A stretch of DNA of 61,155 nucleotides from Bacteroidota bacterium (GTDB lineage Bacteria; Bacteroidota; Ignavibacteria; Kapaibacteriales; UBA2268), in contig SCSM01000034.1 in the NCBI GenBank assembly GCA_004322215.1, positions 1 to 61,155 on the forward strand, given 5' to 3'. The notes below the pieces were generated by a model, which did not search any database, was not told the origin of the DNA, and saw only the letters and a program-made list of their open reading frames with translations. Of the stretch, positions 35,584 to 44,813 are shown one piece after another. Position 1 is the stretch's first letter; each line of letters starts with the position of its first letter. The position numbers and the translations under genes were made by a program.

Positions 35584-36780
35584 TTAATTGTTTTTTGGTA
35601 TTACTTTATTGACAGTAACATTTGCTTTTTCATTCTGCCTGACAATATCAATATAAATATAATTTCCAAGAGTTTCATACTTTGTAATAATTTTTCCTTC
35701 CGATTCGAGAAGAGCAAAACCTTTGTTAAAGGGTGCGACCGGATTCAGCGATTTGCAATGTCCTTCCAAAGAAGACAGGTGTTGCGCTAAAAAAGAAATA
35801 CTACGTTTGATGTTTAGGGAATTTCTTATTTCATAATCATCAATAAGTTGTCCGTTCAATTTAACTTTCTCAATTATTCTTCTTGAAATATTTGGTCCTG
35901 ACATATCATCCAGCATATCCTGATAGTCTTTTATTTTATCGGTAGTCAACGTTACAAGAGAATTTAATGCATCGCCTGTAAAGTCATACAGATAATCTGT
36001 TGTTACCGGGCTAACAAGCTCAGCTGCTGCTGTGGGAGTTGCTGCCCGAACATCTGCAACAAAATCAGCAATCGTAAAATCAACTTCATGCCCTACAGCC
36101 GATATTATCGGAATTCTTGATTGATATATCGCATCTGCAACTATTTCGGTATTATAAGACCATAAGTCTTCTATTGAGCCTCCTCCCCTGCCTATAATAA
36201 GGACATCCAAAGGATATGTATTCAATTCATGAATTGCCTCGACAATATCCTCTGCTGAGCCATCTCCTTGTACAAGAGTCGGGCGAAAATAAATTTCAGC
36301 TAATGGAAATCTTCTTTCGATTGTCGTGAAAATATCATGGAAAGCAGCACCTGTGGGTGAAGTTGATACCCCTATTTTTATTGGTATAGGAGGAATATCC
36401 CTTTTTCTTTCCGGTGCAAAATAACCTTTCTCTTCAAGTTTTTTCTTTAATGCTTCGAAAGCTAAGTATAAATCTCCCTGACCGAGAGGTGTAACAGAAA
36501 TAACATCAATCTGGTATTTCCCTTGGGGAGGATAGACAGTTATTCTGCCACTAATAACCACTTTCATTCCATTACTCATCTGAAATCTGACAGTTCGTGT
36601 CTTCCACATTGTACAGCTAATCTGTGCATTTTCATCTTTTAGTGAAAAATAGCGATGACCTGAAGAATGATGGGTATAATTGGAAATCTCCCCCTGAACA
36701 GAAACTGTGTCGAATCTGTTCTCGAGGACAAGCTGTATCTTCTTAGTCAGCTCGCTTACCGATTGTATTTTTTCTGCCAT
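35584..36780 (-). CDS. xseA: Exonuclease VII large subunit (XseA), 398 aa
   Basis: The catalytic subunit of exonuclease VII. The N-terminal OB domain reads VSVQGEISNYTHHSSGHRY. The catalytic core contains GVSTSPTGAAFHDIFTTIERR, RGGGSIEDLWSYN, and PIISAVGHEVDFTIADFVAD with the conserved PTAAAE after it. The C-terminal coiled coil is shorter than in E. coli XseA, in line with other short XseA forms. It pairs with xseB immediately downstream. Confidence 0.96.
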   Translation of the reverse strand: MAEKIQSVSELTKKIQLVLENRFDTVSVQGEISNYTHHSSGHRYFSLKDENAQISCTMWKTRTVRFQMSNGMKVVISGRITVYPPQGKYQIDVISVTPLGQGDLYLAFEALKKKLEEKGYFAPERKRDIPPIPIKIGVSTSPTGAAFHDIFTTIERRFPLAEIYFRPTLVQGDGSAEDIVEAIHELNTYPLDVLIIGRGGGSIEDLWSYNTEIVADAIYQSRIPIISAVGHEVDFTIADFVADVRAATPTAAAELVSPVTTDYLYDFTGDALNSLVTLTTDKIKDYQDMLDDMSGPNISRRIIEKVKLNGQLIDDYEIRNSLNIKRSISFLAQHLSSLEGHCKSLNPVAPFNKGFALLESEGKIITKYETLGNYIYIDIVRQNEKANVTVNKVIPKNN

Positions 36781-36824
36781 GATTTCTTTGAATAACCCCA
36801 GACTTAAGTCTTGGGTTTTAAATA

Positions 36825-37817
36825 CTATGATAATCTACTATTCTTATACCATTCAACAGAACGTCTCACAGCTTCTTCGAGTTTTATTTTCGGCTCAAAG
36901 CCAAGCAACTTTCTCGCCTTTTCAATCGAAAAATGGTAGTCGCTTCCGCCGTTGCTTATTCTGTATCTTGTCAGTATTGGTGCATTTTTTATCCTGAATA
37001 AAATGTAGAACATCTCCATTAGAAATGCAACAGAATATCCGATTGGAAAAGGTATACTCATTTTTGGTCTTTTAATTCCCATCTCATCAGCCAACATGTT
37101 CGTGAAATCAAGCCAGTTTATATCAACACCATCAGTGATGTTGAATGCTTCCCCTATTGCTGAAGGATGAAAAGAAGAAAGAACTACTGCATCAGCAAGA
37201 TTTTCTACATAAGTAGGACAAGTAACGTGTCTTCCTCCATCGACAAAACCGCCTTTCCCTTTTTCCAATGCATCAAGATATTTTTCAATGAATGTATGGT
37301 CTCTCGTTCCGAATACATTTCCGGGTTTTATTGAAGTTATTTCCATCTTTGTAATTTTTGCAAATTCGAAAAGCCACTCATCGGCAATTCTTTTTGTTTC
37401 GCAGTATGGAAAGATTGATTTAACTACTGGAGCCGACTCATCCATTTTGTCCGGATTCCTAAAACCATGAATCGCAACGGTGCTGATATGTACAAATCTT
37501 TTAATATTAAGTTCAGAGGCAATTTCTGCAACATTCTGTGTGCCGGTGACATTAATTTTATAAAACTCTTCAAATGAACCCCAGTCTGAGGCAAATGCCG
37601 CATTGTGAACAACGACATCCATTCCCGGCAGAGATTTACTTAGTGAATCTCTCTCTGTTATATCCCCGTAAAAAAGATGTATATTGAAATCCTTAATAAA
37701 TTTCAGATTTGATGTTTTTCTGACCAAACCAAATACTTCATGTCCTGTATTTAAAAATTTTTCGGCAAGATGACTACCGATAAAACCATTTACACCTGTA
37801 ATAAAAACCTTACTCAT
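36825..37817 (-). CDS. NAD-dependent epimerase/dehydratase (extended SDR), 330 aa
   Basis: The Rossmann start VFITGVNGFIGSHLAEKF has the GxxGxxG motif. The active-site Tyr-x3-Lys is in PYCETKRIADEW near residue 140. The size and the sequence MEMFYILFRIKNAPI in the C-terminal part resemble the 3-beta-hydroxysteroid dehydrogenase-like branch, which acts on sugars, steroids or terpenoids. It follows the CPBP gene by three bases and is the third gene of a membrane/lipid-type cluster. No substrate can be named. Confidence 0.85.
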   Translation of the reverse strand: MSKVFITGVNGFIGSHLAEKFLNTGHEVFGLVRKTSNLKFIKDFNIHLFYGDITERDSLSKSLPGMDVVVHNAAFASDWGSFEEFYKINVTGTQNVAEIASELNIKRFVHISTVAIHGFRNPDKMDESAPVVKSIFPYCETKRIADEWLFEFAKITKMEITSIKPGNVFGTRDHTFIEKYLDALEKGKGGFVDGGRHVTCPTYVENLADAVVLSSFHPSAIGEAFNITDGVDINWLDFTNMLADEMGIKRPKMSIPFPIGYSVAFLMEMFYILFRIKNAPILTRYRISNGGSDYHFSIEKARKLLGFEPKIKLEEAVRRSVEWYKNSRLS

Positions 37818-37820
37818 GTT

Positions 37821-38537
37821 TCACTTTAAATAAATAACAAATAAATCGGTCATCACACCCATCGATATATGAATCAGGAACGGATACCAGAATGAACGTG
37901 TCCTTAGCGCTAAAACACCCATTAAAATACCGAAAATAATCGAACCGATAATTTCACCGTCCGGTTTCCCTATGTGTACAAGACATGATGAAATTGTCTG
38001 TATAAGTATTGCATTCAAAGCACCGAACCTGTCCTTCAATCCAAAAAGTAGAAATCCCCTGAAGAAAAACTCCCATGCGATGTAATAAAATATAATATAT
38101 GTTAATTCATACGACAGAATTAGGTCATGCCTTTCCAGAAGTATCCTTGCCATCGGGTATTCCCCTTGAATATCAGGCATCATCGCTCCTGAATATGTAA
38201 AAGGAACAATTAACAATGGAATTGATATTAAACAAAATATTAACCCGAATTTCCACTTACCGGTTCCGAAACCAAAATCAAATAGTGGTTTTTTCATTTT
38301 CAGTTTTAGGTATAATAGCGGGATTATAAATACTAAAATAAAAAATGAAATGAATTGGTAGATGTGCCCGTAATACCCCTCTAATTGATGTCCTATAAAG
38401 GTTGGGAATAATGATGAAAAATCTTTTGCCTGTCCAAAACAAATATATAAAGTCAGTAGTAATGGAGCGGATAATAACAAGATATAGGTATCTAAATCCC
38501 TCCTATCGTATTCAAATGATTTAAAAAATAACTTCAT
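37821..38537 (-). CDS. CPBP-family intramembrane metalloprotease, 238 aa
   Basis: A multi-helix membrane protein (about seven helices) of the CAAX protease/bacteriocin-processing type. The catalytic-type segment AWEFFFRGFLLFG (near residue 150) carries Glu and Arg, and a later SSCLVHIGKP and FLIHISMGV supply the histidines. The first Glu of the usual EExxxR is replaced (EFFFR), so the activity is uncertain. It overlaps the PAP2 gene by four bases and abuts the SDR gene. Confidence 0.85.
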   Translation of the reverse strand: MKLFFKSFEYDRRDLDTYILLLSAPLLLTLYICFGQAKDFSSLFPTFIGHQLEGYYGHIYQFISFFILVFIIPLLYLKLKMKKPLFDFGFGTGKWKFGLIFCLISIPLLIVPFTYSGAMMPDIQGEYPMARILLERHDLILSYELTYIIFYYIAWEFFFRGFLLFGLKDRFGALNAILIQTISSCLVHIGKPDGEIIGSIIFGILMGVLALRTRSFWYPFLIHISMGVMTDLFVIYLK

Positions 38538-39445
38538 ACTGATGAATCGTTAAAATGAAAAATAAATTTTTCCCTGTATTTCAAATATGTCATTCTACCA
38601 AATGTTACACACAAAATTGCAAGCACAGTACCTGCTATAATGTCAATCACATAATGAAACCTGCAATATACCAATGAAATCAAAATTAAAAATGCAAAAG
38701 GAAGATAAAAATAAAATAATTTCTTTGCATTTCTGTAAGTAAGAAACATTGTAACTAACATTATTGCTGCATGTAACGACGGGAAACAATCCAGCTTGTT
38801 TGGCTCAAAAAAATCAATCAGATTTAGTATGGGTTTTGATAAAAATAATCCAACAAGCGGAACATTTTGAAGTTCAGCGAGATGGAACCTTGGTCCTTCT
38901 ACTGGGACAAAGAAATAAGTAATATATGCACAATAATAAGTAATAAAAAGCAATATTAACGATTCTTCGAGGTTTTTATATTGTTTACGATAAAACAACA
39001 AAATCACGAGAATCAAAGGCATTGGAAAATAAAAAAAATAGGCGATGTACATTAATTCCGTAATAAACGGATGAACTATTATTTCAATCCATACCGTCGG
39101 ATGAACACCACACAAAAAATGGTCAATGTTTATCATCAGTTCGTCAAATCGGAAATGATTGAAGTATGGTAAAATCATAAAGAAAGATTCAAATAAGCTG
39201 AAAAAGAATATAAGAGGGTATGCAAGAAATAAAAATTTCTTTCCCCAAAATTCTTTTTTTGATTGTCTGAGCCGGTTGATTAATATAATAAATATGAATA
39301 GTAGCGAATACCATATAGCAAGTGTACCTTTATATGGTGTTTTTTGAAATCCAATAAGAAAGAAAATAATAAATATTGAAAGTACGATTAAATTAAGAAA
39401 ATCTATTATGCTTAATTTTTTGAAAAAAACACTTTTTGAATCCAT
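38534..39445 (-). CDS. PAP2-superfamily membrane phosphatase-like protein, 303 aa
   Basis: A membrane protein with about eight helices. The PAP2 motifs are partly visible: CFPSLHAAIMLV (motif 2 with the catalytic-type Ser-His) and CRFHYVIDIIAGT (motif 3 with the histidine). Motif 1 is less clear, near VPVEGPRFHLA. This branch includes inositol-phosphorylceramide synthase-like and lipid phosphate phosphatases. It leads a three-gene unit with the CPBP and SDR genes, suggesting lipid or polyprenol chemistry by inference only. Confidence 0.85.
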   Translation of the reverse strand: MDSKSVFFKKLSIIDFLNLIVLSIFIIFFLIGFQKTPYKGTLAIWYSLLFIFIILINRLRQSKKEFWGKKFLFLAYPLIFFFSLFESFFMILPYFNHFRFDELMINIDHFLCGVHPTVWIEIIVHPFITELMYIAYFFYFPMPLILVILLFYRKQYKNLEESLILLFITYYCAYITYFFVPVEGPRFHLAELQNVPLVGLFLSKPILNLIDFFEPNKLDCFPSLHAAIMLVTMFLTYRNAKKLFYFYLPFAFLILISLVYCRFHYVIDIIAGTVLAILCVTFGRMTYLKYREKFIFHFNDSSV

Positions 39446-39623
39446 ATAATTATAACCGTCCTGAAACTTTTTTACAATTCAAAATTTTGTAATTTTATAA
39501 ACTTTAAAATTACTGAATTTATAATTTAAATGAACTGCTAAATTAAATTTTCATCAACTATTTAATGAATCTGAGTGTTTTAGTATGTTTGTGATTATTA
39601 TTTTCCATTAATATGATTTTTAT

Positions 39624-40103
39624 ATGGTTGGTTTCGGTTACGATTCTCATAAATTAGTTGATGGTAAGCCATTATTGCTTGGAGGTATTAGAATTGAATC
39701 TGATAAAGGTGCATTAGCCCATAGTGACGGCGATGTTGTACTTCATTCTTTATGTGATTCAATGCTCGGTGCGTCCGGACTCGGCGACATCGGGGAATTA
39801 TTCCCTGACGATGACATTCAGTATAAAGGTGCTGACAGTAGTATCTTTGTTTCTGAAATTCTTAAAATGTTACATGAAAGGAGTTTGATTGTAAATAATG
39901 TAGATATAACTATATTATTGGAAAAACCGAAGTTGAAAAGTTATAAGGAAAGTATCAGAAACAATATATCTAAACTAATAAAGATACCTGTTGAAAGGAT
40001 AAATATCAAAGCAAAAACAAATGAAGGTATGGGATTTATCGGCAAAATGGAAGGCATTGCATGCTATTGTATTTGTGAAATTCAAAAAAAGGCATCGGAT
40101 TAG
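39624..40103 (+). CDS. ispF: 2-C-methyl-D-erythritol 2,4-cyclodiphosphate synthase (IspF), 159 aa
   Basis: An MEP-pathway enzyme of isoprenoid synthesis. The zinc site is GYDSHKL (Asp7 and His9) with a third ligand in LHSLCD. Conserved blocks are LLGGIRI, HSDGDVVLHSLCDSMLGA and KAKTNEGMGFIG. The length is normal. Its TAG stop shares its last base with the GTG start of the next gene, so the histidine kinase is translationally coupled to it. Confidence 0.97.
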   Translation: MVGFGYDSHKLVDGKPLLLGGIRIESDKGALAHSDGDVVLHSLCDSMLGASGLGDIGELFPDDDIQYKGADSSIFVSEILKMLHERSLIVNNVDITILLEKPKLKSYKESIRNNISKLIKIPVERINIKAKTNEGMGFIGKMEGIACYCICEIQKKASD

Positions 40104-42403
40104 TGAAATTGAATAAAATTATATTATTATCCTTCATTTCCATAAATTCTTTTCTTTCGTCAAGAGCCGATAATACATACCCTGTCTCATATTCCAGTTA
40201 TGATTATTATGAAGGTGGTAAGCTTTTATTGACAAAATCAGATGACAAGAGTAAACAAGTCATAAGTTTTTTAATTAAACCCGGCTGGTTAGGCGAATCG
40301 GATGTAATCTATTCATGGAAAGGCATAAAAAAGATTAATGCAAAAGGCAGTATTCAGGGTGTCAGAATTCTCGATGCTTATTCATTGCACTCCATGATTC
40401 TTGCTGTCTGGATTGACAAACAAGATTTATTTGTTGCACTAATTGATTCGGCTACTAATGTTAAATCAACTTCTTTAGTAAATTTCTCTTACACTGATTC
40501 GGAGCCGCTAAATTCAGAATGGATTGGTGAATTATCTCAAGGTGAATATCTTTTTCAAATTAATAATTCTCTTTATCAGTGCAGTATTGATAAAAACCAA
40601 CAATTAAAAATTAACTTAATTTCCAGGGATGTAGTTGTAACAATACCTTTGAACAATAATAATTACCACAGAAGACAATTTGTATATTTAACCGGGAAGG
40701 ATGGCTGGTATATTGTTAATTTCCATGACACTTATGGAAATAATAAAGAATCGGCAAGAATTCAGGTTTCTGAAGATATTAATTTAATTCCTTTAAACGA
40801 CAAAATCGGAATTCTTTCATCATCACAAAATTCAGGTATATCACTTTTCCAGATAGTTGATAAATACAAAGGTATATTAAGCAGTTCCTGGCTCGAATCA
40901 CCAAAAGACAGAATTTCAATACAAGAACAAAACAATAAACCGGAAATCTCATTTCTAAAAAATATAGGTAACGATTATTATTTATACATTACCGACATTC
41001 AGAATTTAAAAAATCGCAGAAACTGGAAAGAAATATCATTACCTTCAGGTTACATTGAGCCGTATGGATTTAATAATTTAGAAAATAAAAAAGTCATTTT
41101 GTTCAGAAATGGAATGATTACTATTGACGATAATGGCAATATTCATTCCTCTGATTTTATTCCATTAGGTGAATTATTCAATGCAAAACCCAGAGTAGGT
41201 AAATTTAACGGTTATCTGGTACTCTCCACGTCCTCCGCATCATTGATTCTGAAAGAAAACAAGCACGAATTATGGTTTATCAATCTGTTTCTTGCTAATA
41301 CGGGAAAAATCATTATACCTTCTGTCCTATTCATTTTAATTATTGTTTTTATTCAGTTATACAGGCATCAGAAAAGATTTCTCAATACAATTCTCGACCT
41401 CCCCTCATCAGGAATCGTTTTTATAATTAACAAAGACGGCTCACTCTTACGTGCAAACGATTCCGGGAAAACCTTTTTAGGAATTACCGAAAAAGTTCCT
41501 TTAAAAAAAATATTTCAATATTATTGCATTTTGGAGCATACCAAGCCACTGAACGAGCTTGTCAACAGGGCTCTCGCAATGAAGGATACAATAATTCAAA
41601 AAATCAATATAATTCATGAGAATGAAAGCAAGGAATGGTATTGTACTGTAATGCCATTAACAAGCATAACAGGCAGATACAGGGGACTTATACTTACAGC
41701 AATCGATATTACGGAAGAACTCGAAAAGAAAAGACTGAGCAATTGGGCTCAGCTTGCCCACGATATGCAGACTAATTTATCAACAATCAGGTTAAATGCC
41801 GAGCAATTGGAAGTCGTTGCAACTGATAATAACTTCGACAGAAGAAAAAAAATCATACACCAGGTGGGATTGTTGATCCAAAGAGTGAGAGATATCGTAA
41901 CTGTCGGTAGAAGTGATTCCATCGAAAGGCAGGTAGTAAATGCTGCAGCAATCTGCATCGAAGCAAGAGTTGAATTTGATGAAACTTTATTTCCCGATGT
42001 GGAATTTGACCTGAGAATACTGAATTTTAATGTGTCCTGCGATAAACCGAAAATGATTAGAGCATTGAGAAATGCAATTGAAAACGGAATTCGTTCTCTT
42101 AACGGCAAACCAGGCAGAATAAAAATCGCTTGTTGGTCGGATGCCAAATATGCTTTTTTCAGCATAACAGACAGTGGTGTTGGTATGGATGAAGTTACTA
42201 AAAAGAAAATGCTTACTCCATATTTCACAACATCAAAAAATTTTGGAGGTACCGGGATAGGAACCATGATAATGCAGCATGTGGTTCAACTTCATGGTGG
42301 TGAACTGTTGATAAATTCAAATCCCGGAGAAGGAACTGAAATAATTTTCTGCATACCGAATTATTCATCTCTGAGAATGACAAAAAAAGAAAATGAATCA
42401 TAA
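40103..42403 (+). CDS. Membrane-bound sensor histidine kinase, 766 aa
   Basis: A signal peptide is followed by an extracytoplasmic region of about 380 residues, strand-rich and propeller-like. One membrane helix (about residues 402-420) follows, then a PAS-like domain (about 432-530) and the H-box LAHDMQTNLS with His553. The ATPase boxes are NAIENGIRSL, DSGVGMDE and GGTGIGTMIMQ. The GTG start overlaps the ispF stop. No response regulator gene is next to it, so its partner is unknown. The 11-base overlap with ruvX shows tight packing of unrelated functions. Confidence 0.9.
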   Translation: MKLNKIILLSFISINSFLSSRADNTYPVSYSSYDYYEGGKLLLTKSDDKSKQVISFLIKPGWLGESDVIYSWKGIKKINAKGSIQGVRILDAYSLHSMILAVWIDKQDLFVALIDSATNVKSTSLVNFSYTDSEPLNSEWIGELSQGEYLFQINNSLYQCSIDKNQQLKINLISRDVVVTIPLNNNNYHRRQFVYLTGKDGWYIVNFHDTYGNNKESARIQVSEDINLIPLNDKIGILSSSQNSGISLFQIVDKYKGILSSSWLESPKDRISIQEQNNKPEISFLKNIGNDYYLYITDIQNLKNRRNWKEISLPSGYIEPYGFNNLENKKVILFRNGMITIDDNGNIHSSDFIPLGELFNAKPRVGKFNGYLVLSTSSASLILKENKHELWFINLFLANTGKIIIPSVLFILIIVFIQLYRHQKRFLNTILDLPSSGIVFIINKDGSLLRANDSGKTFLGITEKVPLKKIFQYYCILEHTKPLNELVNRALAMKDTIIQKINIIHENESKEWYCTVMPLTSITGRYRGLILTAIDITEELEKKRLSNWAQLAHDMQTNLSTIRLNAEQLEVVATDNNFDRRKKIIHQVGLLIQRVRDIVTVGRSDSIERQVVNAAAICIEARVEFDETLFPDVEFDLRILNFNVSCDKPKMIRALRNAIENGIRSLNGKPGRIKIACWSDAKYAFFSITDSGVGMDEVTKKKMLTPYFTTSKNFGGTGIGTMIMQHVVQLHGGELLINSNPGEGTEIIFCIPNYSSLRMTKKENES

Positions 42404-42851
42404 TAAAGAAAATAATAATAAATATCCGGGGGTTCGAATTGGCTCAATTGATTACGGTTTAAAACGTGTTGGATTTGCCGTATGTGATGAATTTCATATA
42501 ACTATTACTCCAAAAAAAGTATTCGACAGAAATTCAGTAAATTTTTGGAATGATTTACTCGATACATTCGTCAATGAGAGAATCGGATTGCTCGTTGTCG
42601 GATTACCCTTACGCCTTAAAGGTGAAAATAAAAATATTTTAAATGAAGTCGAATCATTTATTAAAGAATTAAAAACGAAAAGCGATATTGAAATTAGAAA
42701 ATTTGATGAATCATATTCGACAATAAAATCAGTTGTTACAATGCTCGAAATAGGCACAAAAAAAAGAAAACGTGCCGAGAAGGGAAATAAAGATAAAATT
42801 GCTGCTGCAATCATATTAAGAGATTTTTTACAGGAATTGGAGTTATTATGA
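42393..42851 (+). CDS. ruvX: RuvX/YqgF Holliday junction resolvase-like protein, 152 aa
   Basis: An RNase H-fold protein of the YqgF family, linked to Holliday junction cutting and to 16S rRNA 5' maturation. The first strand RIGSIDYGLKRVGFAVCD holds the catalytic-type Asp. Later motifs are VVGLPL, RKFDESYST and KRAEKGNKDKIAAAIIL. A short basic N-terminus precedes the domain. It overlaps the kinase gene by 11 bases and the next gene by four. Confidence 0.93.
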   Translation: MNHNKENNNKYPGVRIGSIDYGLKRVGFAVCDEFHITITPKKVFDRNSVNFWNDLLDTFVNERIGLLVVGLPLRLKGENKNILNEVESFIKELKTKSDIEIRKFDESYSTIKSVVTMLEIGTKKRKRAEKGNKDKIAAAIILRDFLQELELL

Positions 42852-44212
42852 AATATAAAATCTTTTTATTTTTTATAATTTTGACGAATACTTTTTTATA
42901 CGCACAAAGAGGTAACTTAAGAGATTTGAAATTTCAGTTGGATTTCGGAAAAAGGTTTTATTCTGATATAATGATACTTCCCGATACCAGTTCAGATTCT
43001 GTAATTGCTACTGTTTTTTATAAAACCACATATCAAACTTTAACATTTACCTTGAATCCGAAAAACGGTATTGACACATATTCTGCTGTGCCGAATTTCG
43101 AAGTTGAATTCAAAGATTCCGATGGAATTATAAGAAAAAGAATTTTCAGAGAAGATACAATTACAGTCAATAATTATGATGAGACAGTTTCTGATGATGA
43201 TTATATATATGGTTATGTGTCCGCTAAAATGAAACCCGGCAAATATTCTGTTAGTGGAACTCTGCGCTGTTCAAATTCACAACTAATGAAAAATAAAATT
43301 TTTCCCCTGGTGGATTTTAAGAATTTTCAGAATGAATTAGTTATATCTGAGCCGGTATTAACAAGTTCACTTGAACCCGATAGAAACAATTCGGTAACAC
43401 CATACCTGCTGGGATTTGGCGTACCGTTTTCATCAAAAGGAGCGTCAATTTTAATCCCGGTTTCCTACAAAAATGACTTTGATAAATTCAAATGCACCTT
43501 AAAATATACTAAATCTAAAGATAAGCCATTTGATTGGGGAGACATAGCTCCTATTACAGGTTCAATTGTACCCATTATCAATACAACATTGAAAAATGAA
43601 TTCATAAATCCATCCGCAAATCCGGCATTATCGCTTATAAGCTTTCACTCCGATAGCGGATTTTTTAATCAGGGACTTCTTAATATACATCTTACTTCGG
43701 ATAAAATATTACCCGGTACTTATGAACTGATTGTCGTAAGAGAAAATTCAAAAGATTCCCTGAAAAGATATTTTAATGTAATCTGGGAAAATATGCCCGT
43801 AGTTTTAATGGACCCGGAATATGCCGCAGGAGCCATGTATTATATATTAACCGATGAAGAATATGATAAAATGACTGATGGCAGTCCGCAGGTAATCTCA
43901 CGTAAAATCATTGATTACTGGAAAGAGAAAGACCCAACTAAAACGACTGCGTATAATGAAGCAATGGCTGAGTATTTTAAAAGAGTTGTTTATGCTATGC
44001 AAAATTTTAAAAATAAGAATTCAAAAGATGGCGTAAAAACAGATAAAGGTAAAGTTTATATTCTTTACGGTCCTCCGACATTAACCAATAAAGAACTTGG
44101 TGAAAAGCAAAATTCTGAAGTATGGAAATATGATAAAATTAAAAAGGAATTTATTTTCAAAACCGATGGGAACGGAAATTACATACTTATCAGTGTAAAT
44201 GATCTCAAGTAG
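42848..44212 (+). CDS. GWxTD-domain exported protein, 454 aa
   Basis: An exported protein with a signal peptide (hydrophobic about residues 4-18, ending LYAQ). The C-terminal domain resembles GWxTD: IDYWKEKDPTKTTAYNEAMA, then EYFKRVVYA, then a TDKGKVYILYGPP run. The defining tryptophan is replaced here (GVKTD). GWxTD proteins are typical of the FCB group; their role is unknown. The four-base overlap with ruvX suggests coupled translation. The tail overlaps the convergent 44205 gene by eight bases. Confidence 0.85.
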   Translation: MKYKIFLFFIILTNTFLYAQRGNLRDLKFQLDFGKRFYSDIMILPDTSSDSVIATVFYKTTYQTLTFTLNPKNGIDTYSAVPNFEVEFKDSDGIIRKRIFREDTITVNNYDETVSDDDYIYGYVSAKMKPGKYSVSGTLRCSNSQLMKNKIFPLVDFKNFQNELVISEPVLTSSLEPDRNNSVTPYLLGFGVPFSSKGASILIPVSYKNDFDKFKCTLKYTKSKDKPFDWGDIAPITGSIVPIINTTLKNEFINPSANPALSLISFHSDSGFFNQGLLNIHLTSDKILPGTYELIVVRENSKDSLKRYFNVIWENMPVVLMDPEYAAGAMYYILTDEEYDKMTDGSPQVISRKIIDYWKEKDPTKTTAYNEAMAEYFKRVVYAMQNFKNKNSKDGVKTDKGKVYILYGPPTLTNKELGEKQNSEVWKYDKIKKEFIFKTDGNGNYILISVNDLK

Positions 44213-44621
44213 CTTCAGAATCGAAATGAATCGGCTCCCAGTTTGCACCTTCACATGGGATATAATCTCGCGTCGGGTGTTCATCAAAAATCTTGCATAA
44301 CTGACTCGTTACATCTAAGTGAATACAGGAACCACAAAGTGTTTCTTCCTGGAATGTCTTCATCCTGCTTTGAAACTTTTGATATTGCCTCCATCCGGGG
44401 TATGCTGCTCCCACCCATAGTATAAATGCCAGTAGCCACCAATATTCACGCAAATCGAAATATTCGATTACAAATAAACTAATAATCATTATTATTGCTG
44501 TTCTTAGTATTACTCCCCAGACTACAGAACCGGTTGTAATGATTGGTTGATAACTCCCCTTCACTTCTTCATCTGTTCCTTCACGGAACATGAAAAGGTC
44601 AATTACTTTATCTAAATTCAT
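44205..44621 (-). CDS. Small membrane protein with Cys-rich tail, 138 aa
   Basis: Two hydrophobic segments (about residues 34-52 and 61-76) are followed by a soluble tail with LCGSCIHL, LCKIFDEH and IPCEG. The four cysteines may bind a metal ion. I do not recognise a family. It is convergent with the GWxTD gene and shares eight bases with it at their 3' ends. A role in membrane-linked metal or redox handling is only a guess. Confidence 0.6.
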   Translation of the reverse strand: MNLDKVIDLFMFREGTDEEVKGSYQPIITTGSVVWGVILRTAIIMIISLFVIEYFDLREYWWLLAFILWVGAAYPGWRQYQKFQSRMKTFQEETLCGSCIHLDVTSQLCKIFDEHPTRDYIPCEGANWEPIHFDSEAT

Positions 44622-44813
44622 ATAACTCCATTTCTGTTATGGACGCTTTGTTTTTAATTGAATTGCTGTTAATCATCCCAGACAATATATGGTATTACTT
44701 TATTTTAATTAACATTTCATCAAATTTAGCTCAAGAACTCATAAATTTGTAAGATTTTTTTGGCATTGCCAAAAAAATTAAAATTGAATATGTATTAATT
44801 AGACGAAAGTATT

